Shown: positions 25,060 to 36,557, counted from the stretch's first letter. The stretch: 64,000 bases of DNA from Chelydra serpentina (GCA_037349315.1 JBAIAC010000026.1:21853501-21917500); one strand, 5' to 3'. The notes: a model not told the origin generated them from the sequence alone. Numbers and translations: made by a program.

Positions 25060-25215
25060 GTTTAGAGGACTCTAGCTGCCTAACGATGCAGATAGGTACT
25101 CAGTGGTCTAGATAGGAGCCATGGCAGTAGGGCACTTAGGTACTTTTGAAAATTCCATTTGGCACCTATCTGCCTCTTTGGGCACCTAAATACCTTTGAA
25201 AATCTGTCCCTCAGT
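25060..25215. repeat. Palindromic GGCACCTA...TTTGAAAA element
   Basis: Units GGCACCTATCTGC, GGGCACCTAAATACC and CCTTTGAAAATCTG lie opposite inverse units CAGATAGGTACTC and GCACTTAGGTACTTTTGAAAATTCC. This looks like an old MITE built of short inverse blocks. No target duplication found. Confidence 0.45.
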
Positions 25216-25594
25216 GTGATATAGTACATATCACCGTAATTAAGAGGTGAGTCCCATTTAGTAATCTTTATCAAATATTTTTAGCAAAATTAAATGTAAC
25301 AGAAATGTTAATGATTGGTTAATTATCACAAGCCTGCAGACAAATGTATAAGTAATGAATATATGACAGAGAGGTTCTGGGCAAGCTCTGTAGTCTAAAA
25401 ATAGTCCAGTAGAATAAATCCTAAATATTCAACCATTATTTGGAGAGCAAAACTGACAATTCCAGTTACAATTCTATGATAAATTTAGAAAAGTCTAAAC
25501 AAATCACACTGCCCCTCATGAAAGTCCTCCATCATGTGGTAGGATTGAAGTACTGACAGTGTTCTAAAGCTTTGCACTTAGAGACTGTAGGCTA

Positions 25595-25660
25595 TATCTT
25601 CAGCTGGTGTATGTTGGCACAGCTCCATTGCCGGCAAAGTAGCTGTACCAATTTACAAAA
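25595..25660. repeat. Short palindromic element (CTTCAGCTGGTGTA type)
   Basis: CTTCAGCTGGTGTATGTTGG...CACAGCTCCATTGCCGG...GTAGCTGTACCAATTTACA. The two halves are inverse of each other with GCTCCATTG near the centre. Confidence 0.55.
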
Positions 25661-25724
25661 GCAGAGGGTCTGGACTTGTGTATTATCAGATTTTCTTTGA
25701 GACACCTAGTAAACCATATTGATA

Positions 25725-25834
25725 TGGAATGAGCACAGGACTGGAAGTCTAGAACAGCTAAATTATAATCCCAACTCTGATACAAATGCCCTGTGTGGTC
25801 TTGGACAAGTCCCTTAAGGTTTCCAGTGCCTAAT
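25725..25834 (+). mobile_element. MIR-like SINE, 5' half
   Basis: GGAATGAGCACAGGACTGGAAG, then AATCCCAACTCTGATAC (B-box area), then TGTGTGGTCTTGGACAAGTC and CCCTTAAGG. This is the tRNA head and first part of the core. The continuation (GTTTTGCCACCTGTAAAATGG) is found about 260 bp downstream. Confidence 0.75.
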
Positions 25835-26090
25835 TTTAGATACTTTGGGCCACATCCTGGCCCCCACTATGGCTTCTTTTGAGTCATAAAGTTGGTTCAA
25901 CCAACCAGATGAGAATTCCTAAGGTGATGCAAAGCTAATGTAGGTGGTGTGTCAGGTATATGGCTGTGGAGAGAGGGCATAGCAGGAAGACTCCTGTGCT
26001 CTGGCATTCCCCAACTGAAATAATGGCCTTTGGGGCCATAACCAGTCTGTGCAAGTTAGAGCATTCTTGGAGCTGTTCTAAGGTGCTGGC

Positions 26091-26225
26091 CTTCTCTGCT
26101 TCAGTTTTGCCACCTGTAAAATGGAAATAACACTTACCAGTCTCATAGTGCTATACGAACTGATATGAAGCACTTTAAATATTAAAAGTATTATTGTATG
26201 TAAATGTATTGTATGCAAATGCTAA
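26091..26225 (+). mobile_element. MIR-like SINE, 3' half
   Basis: CTTCAGTTTTGCCACCTGTA followed by AAATGGAAATAACACTTACC, CTCATAGTGCTATACGAACTG and CACTTTAAATATTAAAAGTATTATTG. This is the second half of the MIR order on the same strand as 25725-25834. Either one SINE is split by about 256 bp of unclassified DNA or two truncated copies are adjacent. Confidence 0.7.
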
Positions 26226-27851
26226 CTTAAATATTATTTCTAAATGTGAGCATTTGGCTGCATACATGCTCTTTGCTGGTGATTTGGGGATTTTTGGTTT
26301 TGTTCTTTTTAGTTAACTTGGAAGACAATATTTCTATAAGTTAGTAGGAAGAAGTTATGGCACCTTTTACCCTTGTTTCTATACTGAAATAACAGTATAA
26401 AAATATAATAAAATAATAATATAGCTGAATAATAATGAGCATGAGATGTATACAGAAGACAACACAAAAGAAAATTAAGTGATTAAAAAAAGAGAGTCAA
26501 ACATGCTCCGACTGAGGGAAACTTCTTGACTTCTTCTCTTTAGGGGTATCTATGAGGTAGATTAGCACAGAGTGCAGACCCAAAAGCTGAGAAGAGTTGA
26601 GGACAAATCACAGCTATTTCAAGGATTCAGATCAAATGCTGATATATTTAAATGGGCTGTATTCTAGATGGGAGGGTTTTCTTCAATGTCATTTTATTAC
26701 ACTGCAAGGGAGGAAAACAGACAGTTCAATCACAAAATCATAATGCTTAAGCAGCATGAAATCATAAAGCCAGCAACAAAATAGGTGAAGCATGCTACAT
26801 TTGTGATTCATATGCTTCCTTTCACCATAGTACTGTATTAGTATACTGATACCCCTAAATAGCCAGTCCCTGCTGGTCTCTCCCAGCACAAGAGGAACAT
26901 TATCCATTTGGGTATACTTACAGTATGGCATTCCATCATATAGAAACAATGCATGTGAACAGTTAAACTGTTTATTCAACAGTACATATTGGTTACAAGG
27001 TACAACAGGACTGTTGTTTAAACATGTACATAGGACACAATGCATACAAATAATCTCTGTGATCAGATTTCAGACACCACTGAAGCACTAAATACTGTTA
27101 TGATATAAGGTAATTTGGTAATTTCGTTCTGCTACAGCCATCCTGCTATTTTTTAAATACTGATATGAACTAAAATAGGAAATTAGTTTAAAAAGCATAC
27201 CCAAAAAACAGCAAGTTTAAGTTTGGATTTTCCCTGACATTTTATGTTCCAACATTTTCCTCCTACTATTTCATGATGCCAAGGTTAATATACTTCATTG
27301 AAAAGTTATGCCTGGGGTTCTTAAAAGTGATGTCTCCCACAGATTGTTAGCTCCATTATTTGACTGTTAACCCAGAGAGCAAACATTTCAGAGTCTTTAC
27401 TCCCAACTTTATCTTGGGACTCCCACATGGTCACACAGGAGTTGCCAACCAAGCTACTACACTGACTTTATAACAATCATTCAAAGGAAAGATACTAGGC
27501 CCAGTTCATCTGTGCACCGCCACAGAGCTCAGCACAGAGGCCTTAAAGGGAAGGTGGAGGAATCACTTTGCACCACCTCTATGCCTTCCCTGTCCTAGGC
27601 TAACCAGAGTCTACTTCAGCCCCTGGTGCAGTTTAGAGCAGTCCAAGAGCTACCCTAACTTGTACACAGCTGCCTATGACCCCAAACTGTACTCCAGTTT
27701 CTAAGAACGCCCCAGGCACAGCCCTTACACCAGGTTCTTGTGCAGGGAGATGGCACAGAGTCAGGAACTGCTCACCACCTTGCAGGATTAAATCTATACT
27801 GTGTCACCTCAGCAATGCCCAAATCTTCCTAGTACAAAGTCACTGCCTAAC
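26226..27851. other. AT-rich non-coding DNA; 27490-27800 GC-richer
   Basis: No gene recognised. The 27490-27800 segment has raised GC and contains GGAAGGTGGAGG and CACCACCTCTATGCCTTCCC as approximate inverse blocks, so a decayed MITE is possible. A 118-codon minus-strand frame at 26689-27045 has no domain signature. Confidence 0.35.
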
Positions 27852-27936
27852 CTAGGGGTAAAAAATGTCAAAAGTGCCAACGTGACTTGAGAATGGGATA
27901 AGGCTCTTCGGCACATTTGAAAATTTTTACCCCTAG
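27852..27936. mobile_element. Short palindromic MITE (CTAGGGGTAAAA ends)
   Basis: The left end CTAGGGGTAAAAAATGTCAA and the right end TTGAAAATTTTTACCCCTAG are inverse of each other, and GTGCC/GGCAC blocks inside are also inverse. Length about 85 bp. Related to the longer palindrome at 12601-13347. Confidence 0.75.
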
Positions 27937-29270
27937 GTCTCAAACATTATCATGTGTTCATTACCATCTTAGCCATTAAATCAGCTATGCCAATCATTTT
28001 TAACTGTAATGACATCCTCGAGCCAGGCACCAATAGAATGATCTTTTAAGTGACTTTTTAGGGCTTGTAAAAAGTGCTGGATTGGCAGCCCAAGTGCCTA
28101 AAGTCATTTCATTATCCATAGAACAGGTACAGGATGAGCAACAGAAGCTTTCCTCACAATGAACCCCAATATGCCTCAATCCTCCCCCATAGAGATCACC
28201 TTTGATTTCTGAGTACTAATAGGAAATAGTACATTATACCTCAAAAATGAGTTTAATAATAGTTCTGAGCCTGTCTCAATATCTTCACATCTCCTGTACA
28301 CCTGTCTAATTCCAGAATACCTCCAAGGTGGTCAGTGGAGTTACTTCCAGATGTATGCAGCTGTAACTGTGATCAGAATAGGAATCATTAGCTCTACTTC
28401 TAACGTAAACAATAATTTTAATAAATTCAGATTTGATAATATAATATCTATTTGTCCCTATGAGTGGACATAAGATATTCTAGGATATATTGATGCAAAT
28501 GTCTAAATTACTTTCAAGACAATATCATTGTTTTAAAAAAATGAAGTGAATTAACTTTTACTGTGTAGCATAAATCCAAGACATATTTTGTTTTCCCGAT
28601 ATCTACATATCTATAATCCACTTTGTGCCAACAAGAGTTTTTTTGTTGTAGTCAGGAAATCATTTATTTTAAATTTCTTAATCGGTGATGTATATATTTA
28701 TTTTATATTAGCATGTCATTTAGCTCTCACATATTTAAATTTTCAGAATATTTTTCCAGATTTTCTGCATTTATCTCCACATATATTTGAAGGTAAGAAC
28801 CAGAATTCCTAAAGTTTATCTTTTCAGCCAGAAGATGGAGTCACTGTTTCCCTATCAATGTCTTCATCGTATATACTGTTATCCTGTCCAATATCTACAG
28901 TTATAGCCAGTTTCCCTCCACACCACCATCATCAATAATCTGATTAAAAATTAAAACCGCTTCAGGATTACAAGGAAATGGCAATGTACAGCACAGTGCT
29001 GATTTATCTGTTGAAATATGCTCTATTAAATTGCTTGTTTTGTCTTTCTAGTTTGTATACATGCATCTTATAATTTAGATATTTCACTTTTCAAGAGATG
29101 ATTTGATGCTAAAAGGTTAGTTGACAGTAAAATGTACTTTTTAACCATGATCTTTTAATGTAGCTCCTACATCTAACCACTTCTCAAGCAGAATCATTGC
29201 ATATAGTACTGCTGCCAGATGATTTGGTGCAAATAAACAAAACATTGCAATTTTGAGTGATCTATTCCAT
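27937..29270. other. AT-rich non-coding DNA
   Basis: No gene recognised. AAGTGCTGGATTGGCAGCCC near 28072 may be another scrap of the palindromic families. Confidence 0.35.
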
Positions 29271-30210
29271 CATCGAGTCCTAACTTCTGGCAATTGGAGG
29301 TTCAGGGACACCCGGATGATGGGGTTGCATCCCTAACCATTTTGGCTAATAGTCATTGATCGATACATTCATGGTGGATAGGTCCAATTCTTTTTTTAAC
29401 CCAGTTATACTTTTGGCCTTCACAACATCCCATGACAAGAAGTTCCACAAGTTGACTGTGTGCTGTTAGAAGTACGTGCTTTTGTTTTTTTAAACCTGCT
29501 GCCTAGCAGTGGGCGACCGCTAGCTCTTGTGAAGGGGCAAATAATACTTCCCTATTCACTTTCTCCATACCATTTACGATTTTATAGACCTCTACCATAT
29601 CTCCCCTTAGTCATCTCTTTTCTAAGATGAACAGTCCCAGTCTTTTTAATCTCTCCTCATATGGAAGCTGTTCCATACCCCTAATCATTTGTGTTGCCCT
29701 TCTCTGAACCTTTTTCAATTCTAATATATCTTGTTTGAGATGGGGTGACCAGAACTGCACACAGTATTCAAAATGTGGATGTACCATTGATTTATATAGT
29801 GGCATTGTGGTATTTTCTGTTTTATTATGTGTCTTTTCTAATTCTATTTGCCTTTTTTTTTTTTACTGCCACTGAACATTGAGCAGATATTTTCAGTGAA
29901 CTATGCACAATCACTCCAAGATCTCATTCTTGAGTAAGAACAGCTAATTTAGACCCCCATCATTTTGTATATATACACATGGGATTATTTTTTCCAGTGT
30001 GCATTACTTTGCACTCAATCAACAGTTTTGTGAGATCCCTTTGTAACTCTTCTCAGTCAATCTTGGACTTAACTATCTTGACTAATTTTGTATTGTCTGC
30101 AAATTTTGCCACGTCACCGTACACCCCCTTTTCCAGATCATTTATGAATATGTTGAACAGTGCAGATCCCTGTACAGATCCTTGGGGACCCTGCTATTTA
30201 CCTTTTTTAT
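29271..30210 (-). mobile_element. CR1 LINE, 5'-truncated and degenerate
   Basis: Read on the minus strand, this covers the end of the reverse transcriptase domain to the 3' UTR. The catalytic-motif region near 30083-30110 reads Phe-Ala-Asp-Asn instead of Phe-Ala-Asp-Asp. A short intact stretch (29611-29805) encodes the C-terminal region with [19 protein letters not shown]. The 3' end lies at about 29271. Nonsense changes and indels elsewhere leave it inactive. The truncation point near 30210 falls just downstream in DNA of the LGDPQG-like region. Confidence 0.9.
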
Positions 30211-30240
30211 TGACGAAAGAAAGAATTTCTTCCCAGCCTC

Positions 30241-30259
30241 AAAAAAAAAAAAAAAAAAA
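30241..30259 (+). repeat. Poly(A) run of 19
   Basis: An uninterrupted A19 run follows CCCAGCCTC and lies about 30 bp beyond the CR1 truncation point. It could be the tail of another retroposed fragment or simple slippage; no body is recognised upstream. Confidence 0.9.
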
Positions 30260-32367
30260 GACGTGACTGGCACAATCCCACAGCAAATAATAAAACTCAT
30301 AGATGGGAGGATGGTTACTACTAGTCCATGATTGCTGAGAGAGAGAGGGAAAGAGTTCCCTCTGGAATGCATGGGATACAAATGCCCTCCAGCCCCCTTA
30401 GTGCACATGGTGAGTCCACCTTCTCTGGGCATTTCCTGTTCCACCCTTGAGGTCACTCAGGTAAATCCATCCCCCATTTCTCCTCCCTTGTAACCCAAAT
30501 GCAGTACATATCCTTAAAGGAGCCTCATACTCTTTTTCCTGCTGCCCAGAAGAAGAGTCACTACATTCCATTCACTATTTTCATCTGAATGCCACTCTTT
30601 GGATCCAATCCTGCTCCCATAGAAGTCAACAGCAACTCTCCCAGCAGGATCAAGATCAGTCCCTATGTGTGGTTTACTAATCACTTCACTCTTCCAGCTC
30701 AAAAATGGGTAGCACACTCTTATTGCAGCATGGTGCATTAGAGATTTTTGTAGTATAGAAATACTTAAGTTCTCTCTCTTGGAAACTAGCAGTCTTACAT
30801 CAAAAAGTGCACCAAGCAAAAACAGAGTTTTGAAAAGAGCAGAAAACAAGTAATGGAGAATTTGTGCTTTGGATACAGGTGTGACAAGGAAGAAAAGGGA
30901 GTTTCAAACTTCATTTGGGAGTACTTGAAAAATAGCATATTGGAAGGTCGATATACCAGGTAACATCATCAGCTCCAATAGTAAATAAGCCACCCTTTAC
31001 CAACATATGAACTATTAGCACTTCATGAAATGAGTGATCAATCTTAGAAAAGCTGGTTCATGAGCTACTACTATCGCAGAAAGACAACTAAACAAAAGGT
31101 TACTGTAGTCCTATGAAGGGAATTTTTATCGACCCTTTTAAACCTGCTGATGCACTTGGGGGGTAAATGTATCAGTGATGAATTTAAAAGTCTATACTGA
31201 AGTAAACATTTTAGTGTATTTGGGAAGGAGCGACAAGTTCACAGATATTCACATTTTTCAAAGCCAAATGAGGTCATCTACTTCTTTGTAGCTGTTTTTC
31301 TTCCTGTAGAATCTTCTAAAAGATATTTGCTTACTTTTATTATCTGTAATGTATGATAGATACACTCTCTACCAATGGGTCAGTAGGATCTCCTAGGTAC
31401 AAAAGCACCTTTTCAAGAGAAAATCATAGCACCAGTATTTTTTTCTAATTGGGGAGTACCTTTGAAGTTTGTATATGAGAGGACTTGAAAACTGTACAGT
31501 CCCACTCTATGAATCATTGGTTTCTAAGATGGATTTTATTCATTCGAGCAAATGTATTATTTATTGAGTAGATGTGTCATTTTTAAGACATGCTATATAA
31601 GTTCTCTTTATGAAATTCATTAAAATGAAATCATTTCCTTCAGAAACTCAGAAACTGTTATATAGTTCCTCACTCCTTTTGGCTGTTGAGAAGCATGGAT
31701 TATATGAATTGCACCACCCACAGAGTTTACTTAAATTGAGACATTCATATTGTGCTTTCATCCAGAAATATATGGGCCTGTAGCAGTTAAACAACCTAAT
31801 ACCATATGGGTTATGTAAATAAAAGAAAAGTGTGAGAGTACTGATGTCAATATGTCACCATCATTGCCATTTCTTATATTTAATTATGTTGTTCTTTAAC
31901 AGAGACAATGAGTAATTGACACCAATAGAGTTGTGCCAGTTAACACCAAGTCTAAACATGGCCGAATGCTTTTGTTCTAAAAGGCTATCTTTGTGAATGG
32001 TATTTTATGAACCATACCGTTAGATTATATTTCTACAGCTATTTGAGTGGTACATAACCATTCTAAAATTAATCAATGGCTTTAACCCTTAATCACAAGG
32101 AAGGTTTTTTCAGCAATCATGCACTCCCTGACACACTTGTCCCTGACAAAACCATATTTCCTGCCAGTCTATGACAATCTATTCCTGAATTCATGCACTT
32201 TCTGGCAGCAACAAAATGAGCAATCAGAAGAGAAATCCCAATGAAAATCAGGATTTTCTCAGAAATAACTGCAGGGTACATTTTCTTGCCTTGTCTCCCT
32301 CTGTGTTTGAAAGCTGTTAAGATTTAATGGATAGGGTCCAGTTTTCTTTACATTGCTGTACTTTAAA
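30260..32367. other. Mostly AT-rich non-coding DNA with one short palindromic element
   Basis: At 30597-30665, GGATCCAATCCTGCTCCCAT is followed by AGAAGTC and CCCAGCAGGATCAAGATCAG, a copy of the GATCCTGCTCCCATTGAAGTC family. The 111-codon minus-strand frame at 30514-30849 covers it and is chance. Nothing else recognised. Confidence 0.4.
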
Positions 32368-32552
32368 GGGGGGAGGGATAGCTCAGTGATTTGAGCATTG
32401 GCCTGCTAAACCCAGGGTTGTGAGTTCAATCCTTGAGGGGGCCATTTGGGGATCTGGGGCAAAAATTGGGGATTGGTCCTGCTTTGAGCAGGGGGTTGGA
32501 CTAGATAACCTACTAAGGTCCCTTCCAACCCTGATAGCCTATGATTCTATGA
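32368..32552 (+). mobile_element. tRNA-derived SINE, turtle Cry/polIII type
   Basis: The head has the RNA polymerase III A box (GGATAGCTCAGTGATTTGAG, 32376-32395) and B box (GAGTTCAATCC, about 32421-32431), as in a tRNA-Lys-derived SINE. A family-specific body with GATCTGGGGC and ATTGGGGATTGGTCC follows. The 3' tail (TTGGACTAGATAACC...GGTCCCTTCCAACCCTGA...ATTCTATGA, 32498-32552) matches the 3' tail of the CR1 copy at 37190-37242. That fits a SINE mobilised by CR1 reverse transcriptase. It is nearly full length and little diverged. Not a functional tRNA gene: it has no cloverleaf beyond the promoter boxes. Confidence 0.9.
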
Positions 32553-32797
32553 AAGTACAAGCAAGCAAACCACCACCCAAAATTCACACCACTATGTTAG
32601 TGAGGACTTAGGACCTTGTCACCACAGATGGTTAATCTGTCCCATAAGAGAAAAATACTTTGCAGTTATCCAGTGAAGTTAGCCTGACCAACTTCAGGTT
32701 CAAAAAGTAATTTTTTTCATTTCTTCTAGGTTTAAATTTATACACATCTGAAGCATATTTAAGCATAGCAAGACAAACACTGTTTACAACTGAGCAT
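32553..32797. other. Non-coding DNA
   Basis: Nothing recognised between the SINE and the next CR1. Confidence 0.4.
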
Positions 32798-34890
32798 ATT
32801 CATAGAATTGTAGAAACATAGGGTTGGAAGAGACCTCCAGAAGTCAAGTCCAGTCCCCTGCACTGCAGCAGGACCAGGTAAACCTAGACCATCACTGACA
32901 GGTTTTTGTCCACTGTTTTTAAAATGCTCCAGTGATGGGGATTCCACAACCACCTTTGGAAGCCTATTCTAGTATTTAACTGTCTTTATATTTAGGATTT
33001 TTTCCCTAACATCTAAGTCTTCCTTGCTGCAGATTAAGTCATTACTTCTTGCCCTACCTTCAGTGGACATGGAGAACAGTTGATCACAGTCCTCTTGATA
33101 ACAGACTTCAAATATGTTAAGGGCTGTTACAAGGTCCCCTATCTGTCTTCTTTTCTCAAGACTAAACATGACCCTTTTTTTTAACCTTTCCTCATAGGTC
33201 AGGTTTTCTAAATCTTTCAACATTTTTGTTGCTTTCCTCTGAAATCTCTCCAATTTGTCCACATCTTTCCTAAAGTGTGGAACCAAGAACTGTTCATGAT
33301 ACTCCAACTGAGGCCCCACCAGTGCTGAATAGAGTGGGACAATTATCTCCCATGTCTTTCATACAACACTCCTGTTAATACACCCCAGAATGACATTAGC
33401 CTTTTCCACAATTGTATCACATTGTTGAATCATTCAATTTGTAATCCATTATAACCCCTAGAGCCTTTTCAGCAGTGCTACCACCTAACCAGTTATTCCC
33501 CATTTTTTAGTTGTGCATTTGATTTTTCTTTCCTAAGTGAAGTACTTTGCATTTGTCTTTGTTGAATTTCATCTTGTTGATATCAGACTAATTCTTTAGT
33601 TTGTCAAGGTAATTTTGAATTCTAATACTGTCTTCCAAAGTGCTTGCAATCCCTCATAGCTTGGTGTCATCTGCAGATTTTATAAGCATACACGCCACTT
33701 CATTATCCATTTATGAAAATATGGACTAGTACTTGACCAGGACATAGCCCTGTAAGACTAGATACATCCTCCCAGTTTGTCAGCAAACTATTAATAACTA
33801 TCATTTAAGTACAGTCTTTCAATCAGTTTAGAGTAATTTCAGCTAGATCATATTTCCCTTGTTTGATTATGAGAATCATGTGGGACTGTGTCAAAAGCTT
33901 TACAAAAATCAAGATATATCATGCCTTATTACTTCCCCCTCTATTCAGTAGGCCAACAACCCAGTCAAAGAAGGAAATTAGGTTGGTTTGGCAAGACTTG
34001 TTTTAGACAATTTCAGGCTGGCTATTCATTAAACCCTATTAACCTACAGGTACTTACAAATTGATTGTTCCAGTATCTTTTCAGATATCACAGTTAGGAG
34101 GATGGGTCTATAGTGCCCCGTGTCCTCTTGGTTCCCCTTTTTAAAGATAGGTACTATGTTTGCCCTATTCCAGCTGTCTGGAATCTCACCTGTCCTCCAT
34201 GAGTTTTCAAAGATAATTGCTAATGATTCCAAAATTGCTGCAGCTAGTTCCTTAAGTATGCTAGAATGAATTTAATCAAGCCTGGGCTGTCAGGACCAGG
34301 ACATGGGCAACTGGTCCTAGTCATTAGAGCCAAGGATCAAGCCAAGGCTCAGAGCTAGACTCAGGAACCAGAACCAATGATCAGAGCCAGAAGCTAGGCA
34401 AGGGAACATGAGCAGCAGAGGGCAGGAACAGACTGGAGCAAGTCTGAGCTAGGAGCAATCACAGCTGCCAGCATAAGCATTGACTAGCCAATGACCTGCT
34501 ACACCTGCTGCCAGTGAACTTAAATACAGACCTGTTGGTTCCTTTCAGCTAGTTGGGTGAGTTGGCCAATCAGTTGATTCTGCTGCAGCCTGGCCAGGTT
34601 CATTAAACTGCCTGAAGGTTGAGCCAGCTAGCTTTAGGCTCAGTTGAGGAAACTCAAACCTGTGGTTCTTGATGCTGCCAACTTGAATATATCTAAATAT
34701 TCTTTTACTGGTTCTTTTCCTATTTTAGCTTGTATTCCTTCTCCCTTGTTGTTAATATTAATTGTGTTGAGTATCTGGTCACAGCTTACCTTTGTTAGTG
34801 AAGACTGAAGCAAAATAGGCATTAAACTCAACCACCCTGATATCCTCAGTTATTAGCTCTCCTTCCCTAGTAAGCAGAGGTCCTACATTT
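32798..34890 (-). mobile_element. Long CR1 LINE copy, degenerate, interrupted
   Basis: About 1.7 kb of CR1 on the minus strand. The 3' end lies at about 32798 (CATAGAATTGTAGAAACATAGGG on the plus strand). A C-terminal coding piece at 32969-33319 includes YEERLKK and FSLEKRR. The reverse transcriptase signature S-A-D-D-T-K-L lies near 33657-33682. The upstream RT part (34044-34232) includes NIVPIFKKGNQEDTGHYRPI. The 5' part continues at 34674-34890. A 384-bp foreign insert (34290-34673) interrupts it. Stops and indels leave no full ORF. Its 3' end resembles a different CR1 subfamily from the copy at 35001. Confidence 0.9.
34290..34673. mobile_element. 384-bp insertion inside CR1, unclassified, possibly LTR-derived
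   Basis: CR1 sequence stops at GCCTGGGCTG (ends 34289) and resumes at GCTGCCAACTTG (34674). The 4-bp GCTG is therefore present on both sides of the insert, which fits a target-site duplication. The insert is GC-richer and composed of repeated CAGGAACCAGA/CAGAGCCAGAAGCTAG units in its first half. A TTAAATACAG stretch (about 34510) follows. The size and unit pattern recall LTR sequence, but no TG...CA termini are clean. Confidence 0.6.
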
Positions 34891-35000
34891 CACCAGATGT
34901 TTGCCATTAGCTACAATACAATAGAATGGGTAAACTGTTATATGCATAACAAAGATACATTTGTTCTACTGTCAGATATTTGTTCAGGAAGATTTCACTG
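34891..35000. other. Spacer between CR1 copies
   Basis: Nothing recognised. Confidence 0.4.
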
Positions 35001-35723
35001 TAAGAACATAAGAACGGCCATACTGGATCAGACCAAGGTCCATCAAACCCAGTATCCTGTCCTCTGACAGTGGCCAATGGCAGGTGCCCCAAAGGGAATG
35101 AACAGAGAGGTTATCATTAAGTGATCCATGCCCTGTCACCCAATCCCAGCTTCTGGCAAACAGAGGCTAGGGACACCATTCCTGCCCATCCTGGCTAATA
35201 CCCATTGATGGACCTATCTTCCATGAATCTATCTAGCTCCCTTTTGAACCCCGTTATAGGGCCTTCGCATAGGGTGACCAGACAGCAAATGTGAAAAATC
35301 GCGACAGGGGGTGAGGGGGTAATAGGAGCCTATATAAGAAAAAGACCCCAAAATCGGGACTGTCCCTATAAAATCGGGACATCTGGTAACCCTATCTTCG
35401 CAACACCCTCTGGCAAGGAGTTGCAGCGGTTGACAGTGTATTGCGTGAAAAAATACTTTCTTGTGTTTGTTTTAAACCTGCTACCTATTAATTTCATTTG
35501 GTGGCCCTTTGTTCTTGTATTATGAGAAAGAGTAAATAACACTTCCTTATTTACTTTCTCTATACCACTCATGATTTTATAGACCTCTATCATATCCCCC
35601 CTTAGTCGCCTCTTTTCCAAGCTGAAAAGTCCCAGTCTTATTAATCTCTCCTCAGACGGAAGCCGTTCTATACTCCTAATCATTTTGTTGCCCTTTTCTG
35701 AACATTTTCCAATTCCAATATAT
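35001..35723 (-). mobile_element. CR1 LINE copy B, 3' segment
   Basis: The 3' UTR begins on the plus strand as TAAGAACATAAGAACGGCCA (35001), the typical turtle CR1 3' end. It is followed by the ORF2 C-terminus: minus-strand frame 35366-35683 with [19 protein letters not shown], whose last residues run into a MITE. A 125-bp MITE (35270-35394) splits it. At 35723 the LINE is cut by a nest of two more elements and resumes at 37243, where CTTTTTTGAGATGGGG continues the CR1 sequence. Confidence 0.93.
35270..35394 (-). mobile_element. TAGGGTGACCAGA MITE (hAT type), copy 1
   Basis: This 125-bp element has inverted ends TAGGGTGACCAGA and TCTGGTAACCCTA. The flanks CCTTCGCA (35262-35269) and TCTTCGCA (35395-35402) match at 7 of 8 positions, the 8-bp duplication typical of hAT insertion. 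It lies inside CR1 copy B and is in opposite orientation to the copy at 40661. The interior carries ATCGGGAC and GTCCC blocks shared with that copy. Confidence 0.92.
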
Positions 35724-36549
35724 CAGGGGTCTCAAACTCAAATGACCACGAGGGCCACATGAGGATTAGTACATTGGCCTGAGGGCCGCATTACTGACAC
35801 CTACACCCCCGCTGCCCTCGGCCACACCCCCACTCCACCCCTTCCATGAGGCCCTACCCCTTCCCCAAAATCCCCACCCCAACTCTGCCCCCTCCCTGCC
35901 CCCAGGGGATGCAGGAGGGGTGTGGGGTGTGGTGGGGCATGGAGTTGGGGTGTGGGGTGCAGGAGGGGTGTGGGGTGCGGCAGGGGGTCAGGGTGCAGGG
36001 TGCGGCAGGGGGCTCAGGGAAGGGGGGGTTGGGGTGAAGGAGAGGTGTGGGGTGCGGCAGAGAGCTCAGGGCAGGGGGTCAGGGTGCAGGAGGGGTCCGG
36101 GGGTGCGGGCTCTGGCCCAGCATGCACTGGGGACAGGTTCCCTGCCTGCCTGCCCTGCACTGCCCTGCCCCCGCGCTGCTCCGGGAAGAGGCTGGAACCT
36201 GGGGGAGGAGGGGCACAGGGGTCTGTGTCACTGTTGCGTCCAGGCACCGCCCCCAGCTGCTCCTATTGGTCGCAGTTCCCTGTTCCCAGCCAATGGGAGC
36301 TTCTGGGGGTGGTGCCTGGATGCAACGGTGACACAGACCCCTGTGCCCCTCCTCCCCCAGGTTCCAGGAGCTTGCCGGGGCAGGGCAGCCAGGCAGGAGC
36401 CTGCCCTGCCCTGCCCCCAGTGCGCGTTGGGTAGGAGCCGCTGTACGTAAACGCTGAGGGGGGCGGGGGGGCCACGGAGAACTCACGGGCCGCAGAAAAT
36501 AACCCCGCGGGCCACATGTGGCCTGCGGACCGAGTGTTTGAGACCCCTG
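35724..36549. mobile_element. Non-autonomous hAT element, GC-rich, 826 bp
   Basis: The ends are CAGGGGTCTCAAACTC and its inverse GAGTGTTTGAGACCCCTG (14 terminal bases paired). The flanks CAATATAT (35716-35723) and CACTATAT (36550-36557) match 7 of 8, a hAT-type duplication. The subterminal parts have GGGCCACAT and GGCCGCA blocks, also inverted. The interior contains a strand-asymmetric region (C-rich 35800-35905, G-rich 35905-36110). A large internal palindrome (arms about 36176-36289 and 36291-36405) centres near CCAATGGGAGC. No transposase. Long frames on both strands (35920-36552) are mirror-image shadows of the palindrome. Confidence 0.92.
35905..36110. repeat. G-rich degenerate minisatellite inside the hAT element
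   Basis: Variants of GCAGGAGGGGTGTGGGGTGC and GCGGCAGGGGGTCAGGGTGC repeat imperfectly about five to six times. Many runs of four or more G on the plus strand make G-quadruplex formation plausible. Confidence 0.8.
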
Positions 36550-36557
36550 CACTATAT

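Noticed and set aside
32368..32440. Functional tRNA gene
   Set aside because: A and B boxes are present, but the sequence continues into a SINE body and CR1-like tail and does not form a tRNA cloverleaf.
35920..36552. Overlapping frames of 157-176 codons on both strands
   Set aside because: They lie in the GC-rich hAT element; plus and minus peptides resemble each other because of the internal palindrome.
36516..36557. ATG at 36516 as the start of a 214-codon protein
   Set aside because: The first 14 codons belong to the end of the hAT element; only sequence from 36558 is CR1, so the start is accidental.
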